Positions 13,601-24,433 of a DNA stretch of 64,000 bases are shown piece by piece (the stretch's first letter is position 1; every line of letters starts with the position of its first letter). The stretch is from Acanthosoma haemorrhoidale (lineage: Eukaryota > Arthropoda > Insecta > Hemiptera > Acanthosomatidae). The DNA lies in the NCBI GenBank assembly GCA_930367205.1, contig OV884011.1:142845937-142909936 (forward strand). Reading direction: 5' to 3'. The notes under the pieces were generated by a model. The model ran no database searches. It worked only from the letters and a program-made list of their open reading frames with translations, and was not told where the DNA came from. Made by a program: the position numbers and the translations under genes.

Positions 13601-15367
13601 TTAAAAGCTTGGGGGACTGATGTTTTTGTGGGTGAGGAATTTTCCGTTCTCGAAGCGGATGCAATGCAAGTCCTTAGTGCCCAAGTTGCTGAGGCCAGCC
13701 TTCAAGCATGTCTCCACTTTCCTCTGTTCGATGTTGATGGCAACGTGGTAGATCTCGACACAGGCGGTGAAAGGGAGTGGAGCCAGGGGATGGCAAAGCT
13801 TGCCAACTGCAACAGTCAATTACATTAAGCTTACTTTATTAATTTAAACTGAAGACCTACAATTTTAATTTTTCATTTGAGTAAGTGGTGGTGTGTTTTT
13901 TTTGTTCTATATCCCATTTATTAATTTTACTTACTTTCAAAAAAATATATTACTGTGAACTGTAGTTTAGCTATATTTTAGACATTTTTGTGTGGGTATA
14001 TTATGTTTAGTATATTTACATGTCAACAGTTTGAGACGTGATGAAACATTAGGTGAAAGAGCGAATGCCGGTAAGACATGAGGCGTACTCTTTCTATTTT
14101 CCTCCTAAGATGGGCAAAGAAATGGAGGTGTCAATCCATTTGTATCCGCAGATAGTACATTGAGAAAGCTAGGGAGTTATCTCCCCTTCTTAATGTTTAG
14201 GACTTTAGCAACCTTTTTCCCTATTGGGTAGGAGATTGGGTAACCACGGATGAAACCAATATTCAACGTACCTTTAAGATCTTTCTGTACAACTTGCTTG
14301 TCGTTGACGGACAATGCAGCATTCACTTTCATTTCTCTCTGGTTAATCCTGAATGAGCCACAGACTGGAACAATAATACATTTATGTATACTATGTTTCA
14401 TTTAATTTTTTTAATTGAACAATATTGGCATTGGCTACTCACTTTTTGTTTTCTTTGGGAAGCTAATAGATATACAGCAAGAGGCGACATCGTTCTGGGC
14501 TGTGCAAGTTGGAGCGCGGAACCTGGCTAAACATGAAAATGTAATATTATACATTAAAATAGAATTTATCTGTTAAAATTATACATGATTGTGTATAAGA
14601 AAGGCTGCAAATCAACTAGTTAAACCAAAACTTTGCTTTATTTTCAATTTAAATCAATATGGATTGACTTTTCTTTAATATGAGCGGTATAATTTATTTT
14701 ATAATAAATATAGCCATCAAATTAGATCAAATAAACCAAGCTTTGATGTTTACATGATTTTTTTTTTAAACCATTATTAATCAATTTGACAACACGATTA
14801 TTTTTTTTGGTGAATGATTAACATGAATTATCATTGGGATAAGCTGCGCTGTATTTGCTTGACAGCTCGTCTAATAACGCGTTTAAGAAAATGAATTTTC
14901 TTGCTAGCAAATATAAAAATTAATTTTATTTTCTAATTTATAAATCCTGCTTACCTAAAGGTACGGGGCCACTGGAAGCAGCATTTTTAGAAAGCCTGAT
15001 CAGTCTAAATTAAAAATACAAAATACATTAAAAATTTGAATGAAGAAACATAATTATAACTATAAGGTATGTATAATTTTATCATTTTGTCTGTAGTAAT
15101 ATTCTGCTTAAACACATTGGTTGTAATTTGGATGTAGCTCGAACGTTAGTTAAATTTCAGTCTGTTTCAGTTTTTTGTGAAACAGCGTATATTTCTATAA
15201 ACGCAATATTTAAGTTATATCCTTAAAGATCGATCAATATTTAAAACAGTTTATAATTAAGTAAATACCAGTAAAAGTTAGGGAAATGTATTCTGGACTT
15301 ACCCCTCGGAAGCAGGGATACTTGTGGCAACAAGCACTACGAAGAATCCTAACAGCGATGAAACCAT
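13601..15367 (-). CDS. Secreted eight-cysteine protein, gene C (complete, 165 aa)
   Basis: Coding exons are 15303-15367, 14955-15004, 14443-14526, 14272-14364 and 13601-13806 (498 bases, 165 codons plus stop). Intron phases are 2-1-1-1. Residues 1-20 are a signal peptide (MVSSLLGFFVVLVATS). Cysteines are C46, C55-C56, C68, C102, C113, C131 and C146. Conserved blocks are RFRAPTC (40-46), VNAALSVNDKQVVQKDL in exon 4, and CIRFENGKF (146-154). An acceptor (TTTCAG) lies 4 bases before the ATG and the promoter with its untranslated exon is near 17273-17326, making a 1.9-kb 5' UTR intron. An AATAAA on the minus strand lies near 13490. The spacing of cysteines, including the CC pair, recalls the secreted insect family DUF4773, which is an inference. 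Function unknown. Confidence 0.9.
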
Positions 15368-15959
15368 TTTGCTGAAACCAAAAACAAAATATTATTTTAA
15401 AAATTAAAATTAAGCAAGTATTTATAATAAGATAATGTAAACATGGTACAATATATTACTTAAAAATATATTTTTGACAGCAACTTTCTGCGTATAATAC
15501 TCGTATATTTCTATTTCCTTCTCTCAAACTAGTTTTTAAAAAATAGCTAAATGTTCATGTAAGCAATAAAGGATTTTATATGATTAGTGCCGGTCGTGGA
15601 ATGGTATAATTAAATAATTAATTTTCCGTCTTTCCACAGTATGGTAATTATAAACAGATCACGTTTCTGACAGCCCTAAGCTGCCAACTTCAGTTGCTAA
15701 AATGAAAAGCCTTATAATAACAAAACCTTTACTGTACATACAGAAACGAACAAATTATATCAATAAAAGCAACAGTGAATATTTGTATAAACTATATTAA
15801 TTCAGGCTTTAAAATAGGTTTGCAATCTCTTCAGACTTCACTTTAGGACTGGCTTTATCTAAGAGGTACGGGGGGGGGGGGTTTCTTAGCATACGTGTGT
15901 TTACTATTTATTCCTTTTTATTTTTATTATTTGATATTAGGGAATCTAATTGAATTTCA

Positions 15960-16830
15960 ATACTTTCCAGGCTATTAACTAATTTACCATAATTTGTATG
16001 GTGTACCAAGGAAACTCTACGTGGTACATCATGATGCCCTTCCTCCTGTAGATGTTGGTAGAACTGTTCTGTTTTTTGTTTAAGATATTTTTTGGATCTA
16101 ATCGATAAATTTCTATTTGTTCCACTAACATAATTTGCTGGATCTAACTGTGAACAGAAGTGGGAGCAAACAAAGATTCAGAATTTACAGGAAGGACAAG
16201 TTAACAGTTGTGTTACGTAAGACTTCATCACACTATCCGAGTTGCCAGGTGGTCATGTTCCACTTCATCATTTATAGATTACATAACATCCCACAAGAAA
16301 GGGATAGCTACGATAAAGAGCTTAGAGACATAGACCATGTAGTAATATTCAACGGGTAAAATACATACACTATAACAAGAATTAAACGACAAATAGAGTA
16401 AAGAAGACAAAATAACTCAGATGTTGAAGAACCCATATTTAGTAAATTTTTCCAACAAATTAAAGAATATTTTGAAAAAAAGCAGGAATCGGTGTAGCCA
16501 TTAAAAGTAACTTAACGCAACTCAATCTCCCACACTAAAGACCCGATTCATTTATATCATAGATCGAACGTGTATACAATATTGTGTGTAGAATGAAATA
16601 AATCTTGTGTTGGTAAAACAAATAGGAAATTATCGATTAGATGCAAAGAACATTTCAAATAAAAACCGTTCTACCATCATCTACAGGAGGGCATATTGAT
16701 GCACCACATAGAGTTGCCTCAAAAATTAATTAATGGTCTAGAAAGCATTGACATTAAGTTAGATTCCCTAATATTGTATAACATAAATAAAAAAATAATT
16801 AAAGCACCTATATTAAAAACTTCCCCCCCC
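15960..16830 (+). pseudogene. Penelope-like element remnant with GIY-YIG endonuclease
   Basis: One frame (about 16135-16860, broken by several stops) reads LDLTVNRSGSKQRFRIYRKD, like the FLDL...F.IYRKPT segment of Penelope-like reverse transcriptases. It then reads RLHNIPQERDSYDKEL, like their thumb region. Further on it gives SNVYTILCVE, a stop, then CVGKTNRKLSIRCKEH (16570-16655), the pattern of the GIY-YIG nuclease (VYxIxC ... YVGxTxRxLxxRxKEH). Penelope-like elements join exactly these two domains. It sits inside the 5' UTR intron of gene C on the opposite strand. Confidence 0.68.
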
Positions 16831-17136
16831 CCCACCCATCCCTCCATACCTCCTAAATTAAAACAGACGTATAGTGAAGGTATTACAAACCTATGTTAAA
16901 GCCTGAATTATTGCCAAATGTTATAGCTTTTTCACCCCTTATTTTACCAACTGAAGGTGACAGCTTTGTCTTGTCTAAAACGTTATCGGTGAATAAATAC
17001 CATATTGTGGGTAGACGGAAGATTTATTATTTCAAAAAAACATTTTGTTATTACCATAATTTGGCTGATTATAATGTTTATTTTGAAATTTATTAAAAAT
17101 CCTGTCCTGATTTTTGTATAGAATATGTATTACTAG

Positions 17137-17145
17137 ATCTCTCTC

Positions 17146-17196
<51 letters not shown>
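17137..17196. repeat. (CT)n microsatellite
   Basis: About 30 CT dinucleotides in a row with one CACT interruption near the left end. It lies within the 5' UTR intron of gene C, about 75 bases from the donor site. Confidence 0.95.
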
Positions 17197-17198
<2 letters not shown>

Positions 17199-17272
17199 AG
17201 TATAGTAAGCATTAGATTTGTTTAAAAATTAATAGCTAAAAAATATTGTTGATCTGTGAGAGTCCTACTTAC

Positions 17273-17326
17273 CTATCGATCTGACTGGAAGAAGATAATA
17301 GAATTCTGTGAAACCACTCTTATATA
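17273..17326 (-). promoter_or_regulatory. Core promoter and 5' UTR exon of gene C
   Basis: On the minus strand TATATAAG (17319-17326) is followed by TTTCACAGAATT and, about 30 bases from the box, TATTATCTTC. The untranslated exon then ends GATCGATAG at 17273, before the donor GTAAGT. The same order of motifs occurs at 28983-29037 and 46206-46258 upstream of genes E and F. The start of transcription is inferred from TATA spacing. Confidence 0.72.
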
Positions 17327-17329
17327 CCT

Positions 17330-18190
17330 GTTAATTGTCTCCCTAGAGATTTCTCAAATATTTGTCCTCAATATTGATATTTGTCTATTTGATTGATTTA
17401 CAATTTACGTTATATCCAATCCTGATATATTATTGATATTTTCGTGATAAAATGAAATACCAATACTGTTGCTTTGCCAATTTACATGTTTAACCATTTT
17501 ACCAGAGTATTTGACGTATCTGGTTGTATGTACATACAGACATATATATACACACGCCTTGGTTTTTTTATTTTTTTAGTACTCAGTCGATGGCAGCGAT
17601 AGGACGTGCATGAATTTATATAATCTGGAAGGAACTACTGTCAGATGCCAAAATAAATTAAGGGTTTTTGACGTAAACTGACGTTCACCAAAAAGTATAA
17701 ATCTGGAAGCATCGCTCAAAATGGTAACATGTATTAGAGTTCGACCGAATGCGAAGTCTGTCTAGCTCTTTGACAACCTCATTGGACCCAAATCAGAATA
17801 GGAGATGTTCAGTGATTTGGTGAAGATCGTAGCACATAATGGTTCAAAACAGGCATTCAAAGAACTCCGTAGAAGGCTTTGGACAAATATAAATGCTGAA
17901 AGACAAAACCATTAAAATTTAAAATTAAACAGGGTGTGGAAGAAGGTGGCTAGTAAAATTACGTCGCCGAACTTCTGTCCCTTGCAAATTACCGGCTGTG
18001 AAATTCAGCAAAAAAGTTCGAGAATGGGTGCCTGCATTTTCCCAGAAAAACAACAAAAACCAAAAGGAAAAGAAAAAAAACAACTATTGGTTATCTAGAG
18101 AGAGAGAGAGAAAAAAAACAAAACAAGATTGTGTACACAAAATATAATCGAGGAAAGATTATACAAAAAACCAAATTTATAAAATGGCAA
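17330..18190. other. Upstream region of gene C with an unassigned repeat
   Basis: Apart from the repeat at 17765-17905 and A-rich and GA-rich runs near 18060-18130, nothing was recognised here. Confidence 0.45.
17765..17905 (+). repeat. Unassigned dispersed repeat, copy 1 (pair with 37890)
   Basis: The plus strand shares AGTGATTTGGTGAAGATC-like sequence and CAAAGAACTCCGTAGAA-like sequence with 37890-38000. Both can be read as a peptide like LVKI...GS.QAFKELRR, so the repeat may come from a transposon coding region. No known family was recognised. Confidence 0.55.
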
Positions 18191-18192
18191 TA

Positions 18193-18745
18193 CATATGTA
18201 ATGAACATTAAAAGTACACTTTTTTTTTTCAAAATCGAATATATAAAGAAAAAAAAAGTAATGTTGGCAACTGGGTTAGTAATCTAAAAATAAAATGAAA
18301 GAAACATAGATAACAAAAATATAAATGTCTTTTAACTTTAATACAATATTTACAGACAGCCCAGAGACCCCCCAAATCCACCGCGAAGAGAAGGCGGAGT
18401 CTTGGGAAGTCCCCCACGCTCCTCCGTCAGCCGCGTCACCGGATACTAGCCAGTGGAGGCTGACCAAGAGAGTGAGAGCCACAGACGCTCAGGACATGAT
18501 TGGAGAAACTGGCCATTGCCAGGACTCCCACTGTCACGCGTTTATAGCAGGTCACGAGGCCACTGCCGTTTCAGTCTCCGAGGAGGATTATAGGGATGAG
18601 TGGCGCAGTGCAATGACTGTGCTACAGGTGGTTGGAAAGGCTCCTGTGGAATTTCGTGAACTTGGAAGGGATGAGTTCTAGAATGTAGGGTATATTAAGG
18701 TCGTTATGAAGGGTTTTGTTGCTGACATAATAAGGGGCATTTTTC
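18193..18745 (-). mobile_element. Jockey-like LINE 3' fragment with alternative tail
   Basis: From 18350 to 18745 the sequence matches the 3' region of the LINE at 10990-11390. From 18193 to 18350 it carries a different tail, ending GTACTTTTAATGTTCATTAC on the minus strand. The same tail recurs, almost base for base, at 22482-22640. The open frames reported here are translations of untranslated LINE sequence. Confidence 0.75.
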
Positions 18746-18759
18746 ACTTTAATAAAAAT

Positions 18760-20425
18760 AAAAACGAATTAAATTCTATATTTATTAAATTTAATATTGT
18801 CAATCACCAAAAGTCAATAGCCTTCTATTCTTGCAAGTAGAAGGTTGGCGTGAGCTGAATCTGGCGACAGTTGGTGTGTGTAATAGCAAAATAACCCCTT
18901 ACCGGTGATCCCAAAGTGGAGAAGAAAAAATTCTTCACGATGTTCACTACCAAACAATTGGTAGCGTGGGTGGGTGGTGGATATCCGGTGTACAGTCAGC
19001 GATGAAGAAGTAGTGTGAATGTGGGGTCATCATCAATCAACAAATTTCCGAGGGTCCATCTTCATTCGCAAATCTCATGGAACTGAGCCGGTAATTCGCT
19101 GACGATCGGAGTTGATCCGCAATGCCAAAAAAAAGTCGATGCTGATCGCATTAGAGTTCACCTTATCACTTGCTTAGACGTGAACAACCTTAATTCCTAA
19201 TTATACATCTCAATACAACAAAATATTACAATCTTGGTTTTTCTTTTAACAAATAAATAAAATTAATTGTTATAATTACGTGAGTGAAAAAAAAAATATT
19301 TGGGACCCAACACAGGGATTTGGAGGAAAGCATTTTGAAAACATTGAAAATCCCAAACCAAGAAACTCTATTAGTAAGTGAACAGGGGTAAAATACTTCC
19401 TAACACCAGTTAGGATGCATTTGAAACTGTACTGACGGAAAAGGAACGAATGTTGGAATATCTGGAGGGAAACTATTCCTGTAATTTGTTGAATGCCAAG
19501 AAAACGAAAATGCCAAGTCCACTAACACTAATGGTTAGGACGTAGAAGAGGATTTACTAGGCTAAAAGGCAGAAAAGCTACAGGCAGACATCAAACATGA
19601 GCTTCTTCAGTTTTTCTATAACCTAGATTTTGGGAAATGTTAATAAAACAACCCCTAATGAGTATTAACTATCGATATAATGTTCAATCCATCTAGTGTG
19701 TGTGCTGATCTATAATAGTGCTGTGTGATGATTCTTATCTTTAGGAGGGGATCTTCGAACTTCCAAACCATATTAAGTATCCACTTTGATGAACTCTAAC
19801 AATTCAAAATCCGTGGGCCTTCCATGTTTATGTCGGGAATATGCAAATATACCTCCCCGTCCATACTTATCAGTTCCAAGCTACTTTCCTTTGATTGAGA
19901 ATGATTAGGACCGATTTAGTTCTTAGACTGAAAATAAAACTACCAATCCATCATCTTATCCCTCCACTCTTGAATTAACGTATTTTTGTCACACAATAAA
20001 CATTCCTGCCGTTAAATATTCTGGCTTCGTTAAAAACATGGCCTCACCCTAGATGGTTTTTAAGCTGCTGAGAATTATACCTCAAATAATCCAAATTACC
20101 TTTTCCAACAACTTTAACCACTCTTAAAAAACCCTGAAACTTCTAGCTTCATACCACAATGTAGCCAAGTTCTTCCGCTGCTGTGTTGAACAAAATATGT
20201 TTTTTTGGAGCTTTGAAGAAGGAAGTTTTTTCTATTTTATCTGTGTATTCTCTCTCAACCTAAAGTTCATGATTCTTGCTACTCAGGTTGAAATTTTACT
20301 GCCAGTATTTTATTAGCTCATAGATTTCTTATTCTTTTTTCTGTGTTGTATTAGTTTTATACACTTAGTAGTGCATTGCTACAATGAACACTCCATTAAG
20401 ATTATTACAGAAAATTACTTTTTTG
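18760..20425. other. Unassigned stretch
   Basis: Moderately GC-rich pieces (18830-19180, 19330-19620) look like old repeat sequence, but I could not match them to a family or to another place in the window with confidence. No family gene exon is present. Confidence 0.4.
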
Positions 20426-20429
20426 CACC

Positions 20430-21410
20430 ACTGTTGATGTCCCCTCTACCCCCAATACCTTCTTGGCAACATTTGCGGATGACACTGCTGTCCTGTCATC
20501 CCAGACTCCGTATAGCATAACCTTCAAAAACACCTTGATGAGATCGACTATTGGTTCAACCAATGGCGAATTACTTTTACCCTCTGCCGCAAGTCCTGTC
20601 TACTGGTTTTTTAAATATTCCATTCCACTTCCTGTATCCGAGACAGTACGGTATTTAGGCTTCCATCTCGACAAAAGGCTGACATGGAACCCACACACGA
20701 ACCTAAAAAGACAAGAACTAAACAGACGCTTTGGACAACTGTACAGACTATTTCAAAAGACATCCCATCTCTCAATAGAAAATAAATTACTAATCTACAA
20801 AGTTATACTTAAGCAAATCTGCACAAACGGAATAGAGCTATGAGGGATAGCAAAAAAGTCGAACATCGAGCGTATACAATCCATTAAATCAAAAGTCATA
20901 GAACAATAGTAAATGCCCCTTATTACGACAGCAACAAAACCCTTCATAATGGTCTTAATTTACCCTACATTCTTGAACTCGTCCCTTCCAAGATATAAAA
21001 TTCCATAGTAACCTATCCAACCACCCTAATTCCCTAGCACAGTCATTCCACTGCACCACTCATCCCTATAATCCTCCTTGGAGACTAAAACGTCAGTGGC
21101 CTCGTGACCTGCTATAAATAAGTAACAGTGGGAGTCCTGGCAATGGCCAGTTTCTCTAATCATGTCCTGAGCGTCTGTGGCTCTCGCGCTTTTGGTCTGC
21201 CCCCGCTGCCTCTTATCCAGTGACGTGTGAGGAGCGTGGGGGACTTCCCAAGACTCCGCTTCCTCTTTCGCATGCGAGGGAGGTGACAACCATGTGGATA
21301 TGGGGGTTTTCTGGACGAGTGAATGAAAATTGTAAGTATGATATGAATGAGGTCATTTATCACAATTACTTATTGCCCAATGAGGCAGATTTTAATTTTA
21401 TCATTATAAC
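20430..21410 (+). mobile_element. 5'-truncated Jockey-like LINE, plus-strand copy
   Basis: The copy starts within the reverse transcriptase at a segment reading FADDTAVLSS (from about 20470), continues through YLGFHLDKRLTWNPHT and ENKLLIYKVILK, and stops at 20843. Its 3' untranslated part (20850-21410) is the complement of 10867-11470 and ends with the shared tail near 21395-21408. It is truncated at its 5' end and carries internal deletions relative to the 29.4-kb copy. Confidence 0.85.
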
Positions 21411-22010
21411 CCCTTTATTTAATCATTTTTAACTAATTATTAACAATAAGAATTATAAATTGGTTATAAGTGGCTCAAGCATAAATGCATTGTAAGGAGG
21501 GTAAAATTACAAAGGTTTTAAGGTTAAAAATTACATATATAGACTGAACTAGGTGATGGGGCTCACCTTGGGTTTACGAAAATGGGAAAGTTACATACTA
21601 AAACTTAAAGACTAAAGCGTTCCTGCTTTGACTGCTTTCTGCAATCGATAGGGGAACGGAGCGGGGGTTATCGGGCTAAATATCTTAATAAATAAATTGT
21701 CATGTATTGCAATGAATCGAAGAATTGGATATGTCTACGTTGAATGAATTCATCCACTAAAGGCAGATCAAAAACCTCGTAAAGTTCACTGTTTTTCCAC
21801 TGCTCTAATGCCTGATCACTTTGATTTTTATTGATTTTAATGATGCATGGTTTTGAAATTGTTGGAGTCGTCGTGCTGTCGTATCCGTAAGATGACGAAA
21901 CAGCGGTGCACCATACTGCAGAGCAGGCCTGAGTACACTCTTATAGATCATGAGCTTGAGGCGCTGTGATGGATTGAAGGAAGTTGTTGCTGTCTTTATA
22001 CTTTGCACAA

Positions 22011-22184
22011 GGTTTTAGCCAAAATAAAAAGAAAACACTTCACACTGTGAAACTCTTTATTCTCCATTAAGTTTTTCTCACTATAACCTCCTCACTCACT
22101 CATCTCAATCGATATATTTAATCATTGATAAATCGATATTTTTACTAATAGTTATTAATTTTATTGCTATTCTATTGTTACCCT
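22011..22184 (-). mobile_element. Short solo-LTR-like insertion (174 bp) in the LINE
   Basis: It splits the LINE RT frame between the peptides RLTHLLTL and VQSIKTATTSF. It is flanked by the 4-bp repeat ACAA at 22007-22010 and 22185-22188. On the minus strand it contains GGAGAATAAAG followed by TCACAGTGTG, both also present in the 185-bp LTR of the gypsy element at 51541. The size, 4-bp duplication and poly(A)-signal motif suggest a solo LTR of a related errantivirus-like element. Confidence 0.55.
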
Positions 22185-22399
22185 ACAAAGTCAATAAATG
22201 CGTAAGCCGGTAAGACTTCGTGCGTGTCTGCTTCAACTTCCTAGCCAAATGGTTACTAAAACGGAAGTGTCTGTCCATTTTAACGCCCAGATATACTAGG
22301 TTGTTGGCTAGTGAGTTTTGCTGTGTTCCTACTGTGTAAGTAGCAGGGTGTGGACTTTTTGCCTTTTGAAAAGAGAAAATTAAGCAGTCAGTCTTACCC

Positions 22400-22812
22400 G
22401 CGTTTACAGAGATGTTAAGTCTCCCCAATATCTCACTGATCTGATTACAGGGTGCTTCAGCCTGTCTAAGAGCTATGAAGAGTAATGAACATTAAAAGTA
22501 CACTTTTTTTTTTCAAAATCGAATATATAAAGAAAAAAAAAGTAATGTTGGCAACTGGGTTAGTAATCTAAAAATAAAATGAAAGAAACATAGATAAAAA
22601 AAATATACATGTCTTTTAACTTTAATACAATATTTACAGACAGCCCAGAGACCCCCCAAATCCACCGCGAAGAGAAGGCGGAGTCTTGGGAAGTCCCCCA
22701 CGCTCCTCCGTCAGCCACGTCACCGGATACTAGCCAGCGTTTACAGAGATGTTAAGTCTCCCCAATATCTCACTGATCTGATTACAGGGTGCTTCAGCCT
22801 GTCTAAGAGCTA
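22400..22812 (-). mobile_element. LINE 3' fragment flanked by a 76-bp direct duplication
   Basis: The 76 bases at 22400-22475 and at 22737-22812 match base for base by eye; both are sequence of the host LINE. Between them, 22476-22736 is a near-identical copy of 18197-18460, i.e. the tail of the Jockey-like LINE with the alternative 3' end. This is consistent with insertion of a 5'-truncated LINE with an unusually long target duplication. Confidence 0.82.
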
Positions 22813-22872
22813 ACTTGGTGCTCATGCTGCTGCTTTACACCGCGATGTCATCAACGAAAGCAGCAACTGCTG

Positions 22873-22984
22873 CTGAACTTCCGGCTCTCGAATTTGAGGC
22901 ACTTCAGGTCCTTGCTTACCAACTTCTTTCCTAATTTGTTGAGAGCCTTCCAGAAAGTTTCAATCTTTACCTGCTCAAGGTTGA
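22873..22984 (-). pseudogene. Relic of last exon of the eight-cysteine family, pseudogene D
   Basis: On the minus strand it reads DVNLEQVKIET, then FWKALNKLGKELVSKDLKC and LKFESRKFSS, matching the middle of exon 5 in genes E and F (ETCLKA...LGKELVSKDLKCIKFE). The conserved cysteine of ETCLKA is replaced (ETFWKA). The 5' half of the exon and the C-terminal tail are lost. One end abuts the reverse transcriptase LINE (22872) and the other the dispersed repeat starting near 22985. No other exon of this copy was found. Confidence 0.8.
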
Positions 22985-23830
22985 CATCTGAACGAAAAAT
23001 ACTTAATTAACTGACTTTTGACGGTCTTTGAAGGAAGCTTCAATTTTCGGCCCTCCCTGTGGAGATGTCATCGTTAGACATAAAAGGAATCTTTTTTGTA
23101 GGTACAGAAAGGATGTAACAAAATACAAGTGGACGTACGAGTGGAGCAATTATTCTATAAAAGCTCCTAATAGAACTTAGATAGTTCTGAAGAGAGTAGA
23201 CGTAACGAATCCCACCACTCATCCACATAAGAAAATCCAAAAGATAAAAACATCACCTTAACGACTTGACCAACAAAGCATGGAAGGTTGGCAAAATTGA
23301 CCTAAGGGTTATCCTCAGATAGAGGAAGTACATTCAAGTCAAGGATAGGCTAAGGGTGAAGAAAAGCTCCTCCCTGACTACTGTAGCTCACAAGCTCTAA
23401 CGGGATATGAAGAATTTTGAGCTAAGCTAATCCAGTTTAGAAGATCTCACACCTCAAAATTGCCCATGTTTCGACCATTTAAGCAATTTGGAGCATCTAG
23501 TACTCATTTGCCATGTACTAGAAGCGGAAAAGGCACGGCTGCTTCGCTCTGTGGCCTGTCACCATAGTCAAAACAGAGAAGAACGAAGGTAATTTTTCAA
23601 TTTCGGCCAGAGATGAGAGGAGCTTCAGGGTCCTAGCCGCTGCACCACTTCGGGTATGTGGGAGGACAGACAGACATGACCTGGGGGATGGCCAAAAGGA
23701 AGCAACTATGTCTGCAATGGAATATATGCGCACAACGACCAGGCCCCGTACAATTACTCCCTTTACTCCCCGTACAGTTACTGCTTACGTGATCCTAAGC
23801 TGAATGTAGGATAAAGATCCAAGGAAGTTT
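22985..23830 (+). repeat. Dispersed repeat with LINE-like coding remnant, copy 1
   Basis: Begins ACTTAATTAACTGACTTTTG and matches 28085-28850 over about 800 bases with many substitutions. Both copies share the end segment TACGTGATCCTAAGCT. On the plus strand both can be read as a peptide like HLSN.EHLV.ICHVLE.ER with upstream CPC/YPC, which resembles the cysteine-histidine C-terminal end of some LINE proteins. Family not identified. Confidence 0.6.
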
Positions 23831-23839
23831 ACATCTAGT

Positions 23840-24433
23840 TAATTAATTTTGTTAACTAATCTATTTTATATTTTATTATTATTGTTATAGTTCTGTTTTA
23901 TTATGTAGGTTTTTGTTGACGTTTTTTCTACAGTTTAACATGTACATCGTTTATTACATTATCAGTAAAAACTTGCAATATTTTGTGTGCTTTTGAGCAA
24001 AATTGTAAACCATGTAAATGATACACTTTTTAAAAAAATCTATGTCTGGTACTTTGCTATGAATCTGGGTCTGAAAGAACGGTTAGTGAAGTTTTCTTCT
24101 TTACTTTAAGAATATACATTTTAAATCACTGCTAAATACGTGTAAAATAATACTCGTGTAATAATATGGTACAATCAATAGTTGGACAAGTGATGATTTT
24201 ACTGACAATAAAATATAGATCTTTGGATTACAATTATGCTTAGACACTAATCTTAAAAAATGTTTGGATCTTCAATATGACAGCATAAACTGTAGGCAAC
24301 ACTTGGGGTAACACTACCTTACAATTGTGGATAATTTTTGAAAACATTTATTTTAGGAAAACAGCACTTGGAAAAAATGGTTATTGTCGAAAGTTTGAAG
24401 CAGGCTTATTCTGATGGCAGTGGGTGCTGACAC
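23840..24433. other. Downstream region of gene E
   Basis: AT-rich sequence without recognisable features beyond a minus-strand AATAAA at 24347-24352, about 80 bases past the stop codon of gene E. That position and the flanking CCTAAAATAAATG are shared with gene F. Confidence 0.5.

Larger units (their letters stand above)
21480..22872 (-). mobile_element. Second non-LTR retrotransposon (RT fragment), interrupted twice
   Basis: Read on the minus strand, it starts near 22872 with VAAFVDDIAV, the catalytic F-x-DD motif of a reverse transcriptase. It continues with ILGRLNISVNAGKTDCLIFS (frame 22428-22183), NNLVYLGVKMDRHFRFSNHL and then LKLMIYKSVLRPALQYGAPL (frame 22008-21805), the typical LINE RT C-terminal region. 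The 3' untranslated part runs to about 21480. It is distinct from the FADD-type LINE of the other copies. It is split by a 261-bp LINE piece (22476-22736) and a 174-bp LTR-like insertion (22011-22184), and its 5' end abuts pseudogene D. Confidence 0.82.

Noticed and set aside
17137..17196. CRISPR-like or satellite array
   Set aside because: It is a plain dinucleotide microsatellite; no array with spacers exists in the window, and the sequence is eukaryotic.
18229..18681. Frames of 62-118 codons at 18.2-18.7 kb, repeated at 22.5 kb
   Set aside because: They are translations of LINE untranslated sequence; the repetition comes from the repeat, not from a gene family.
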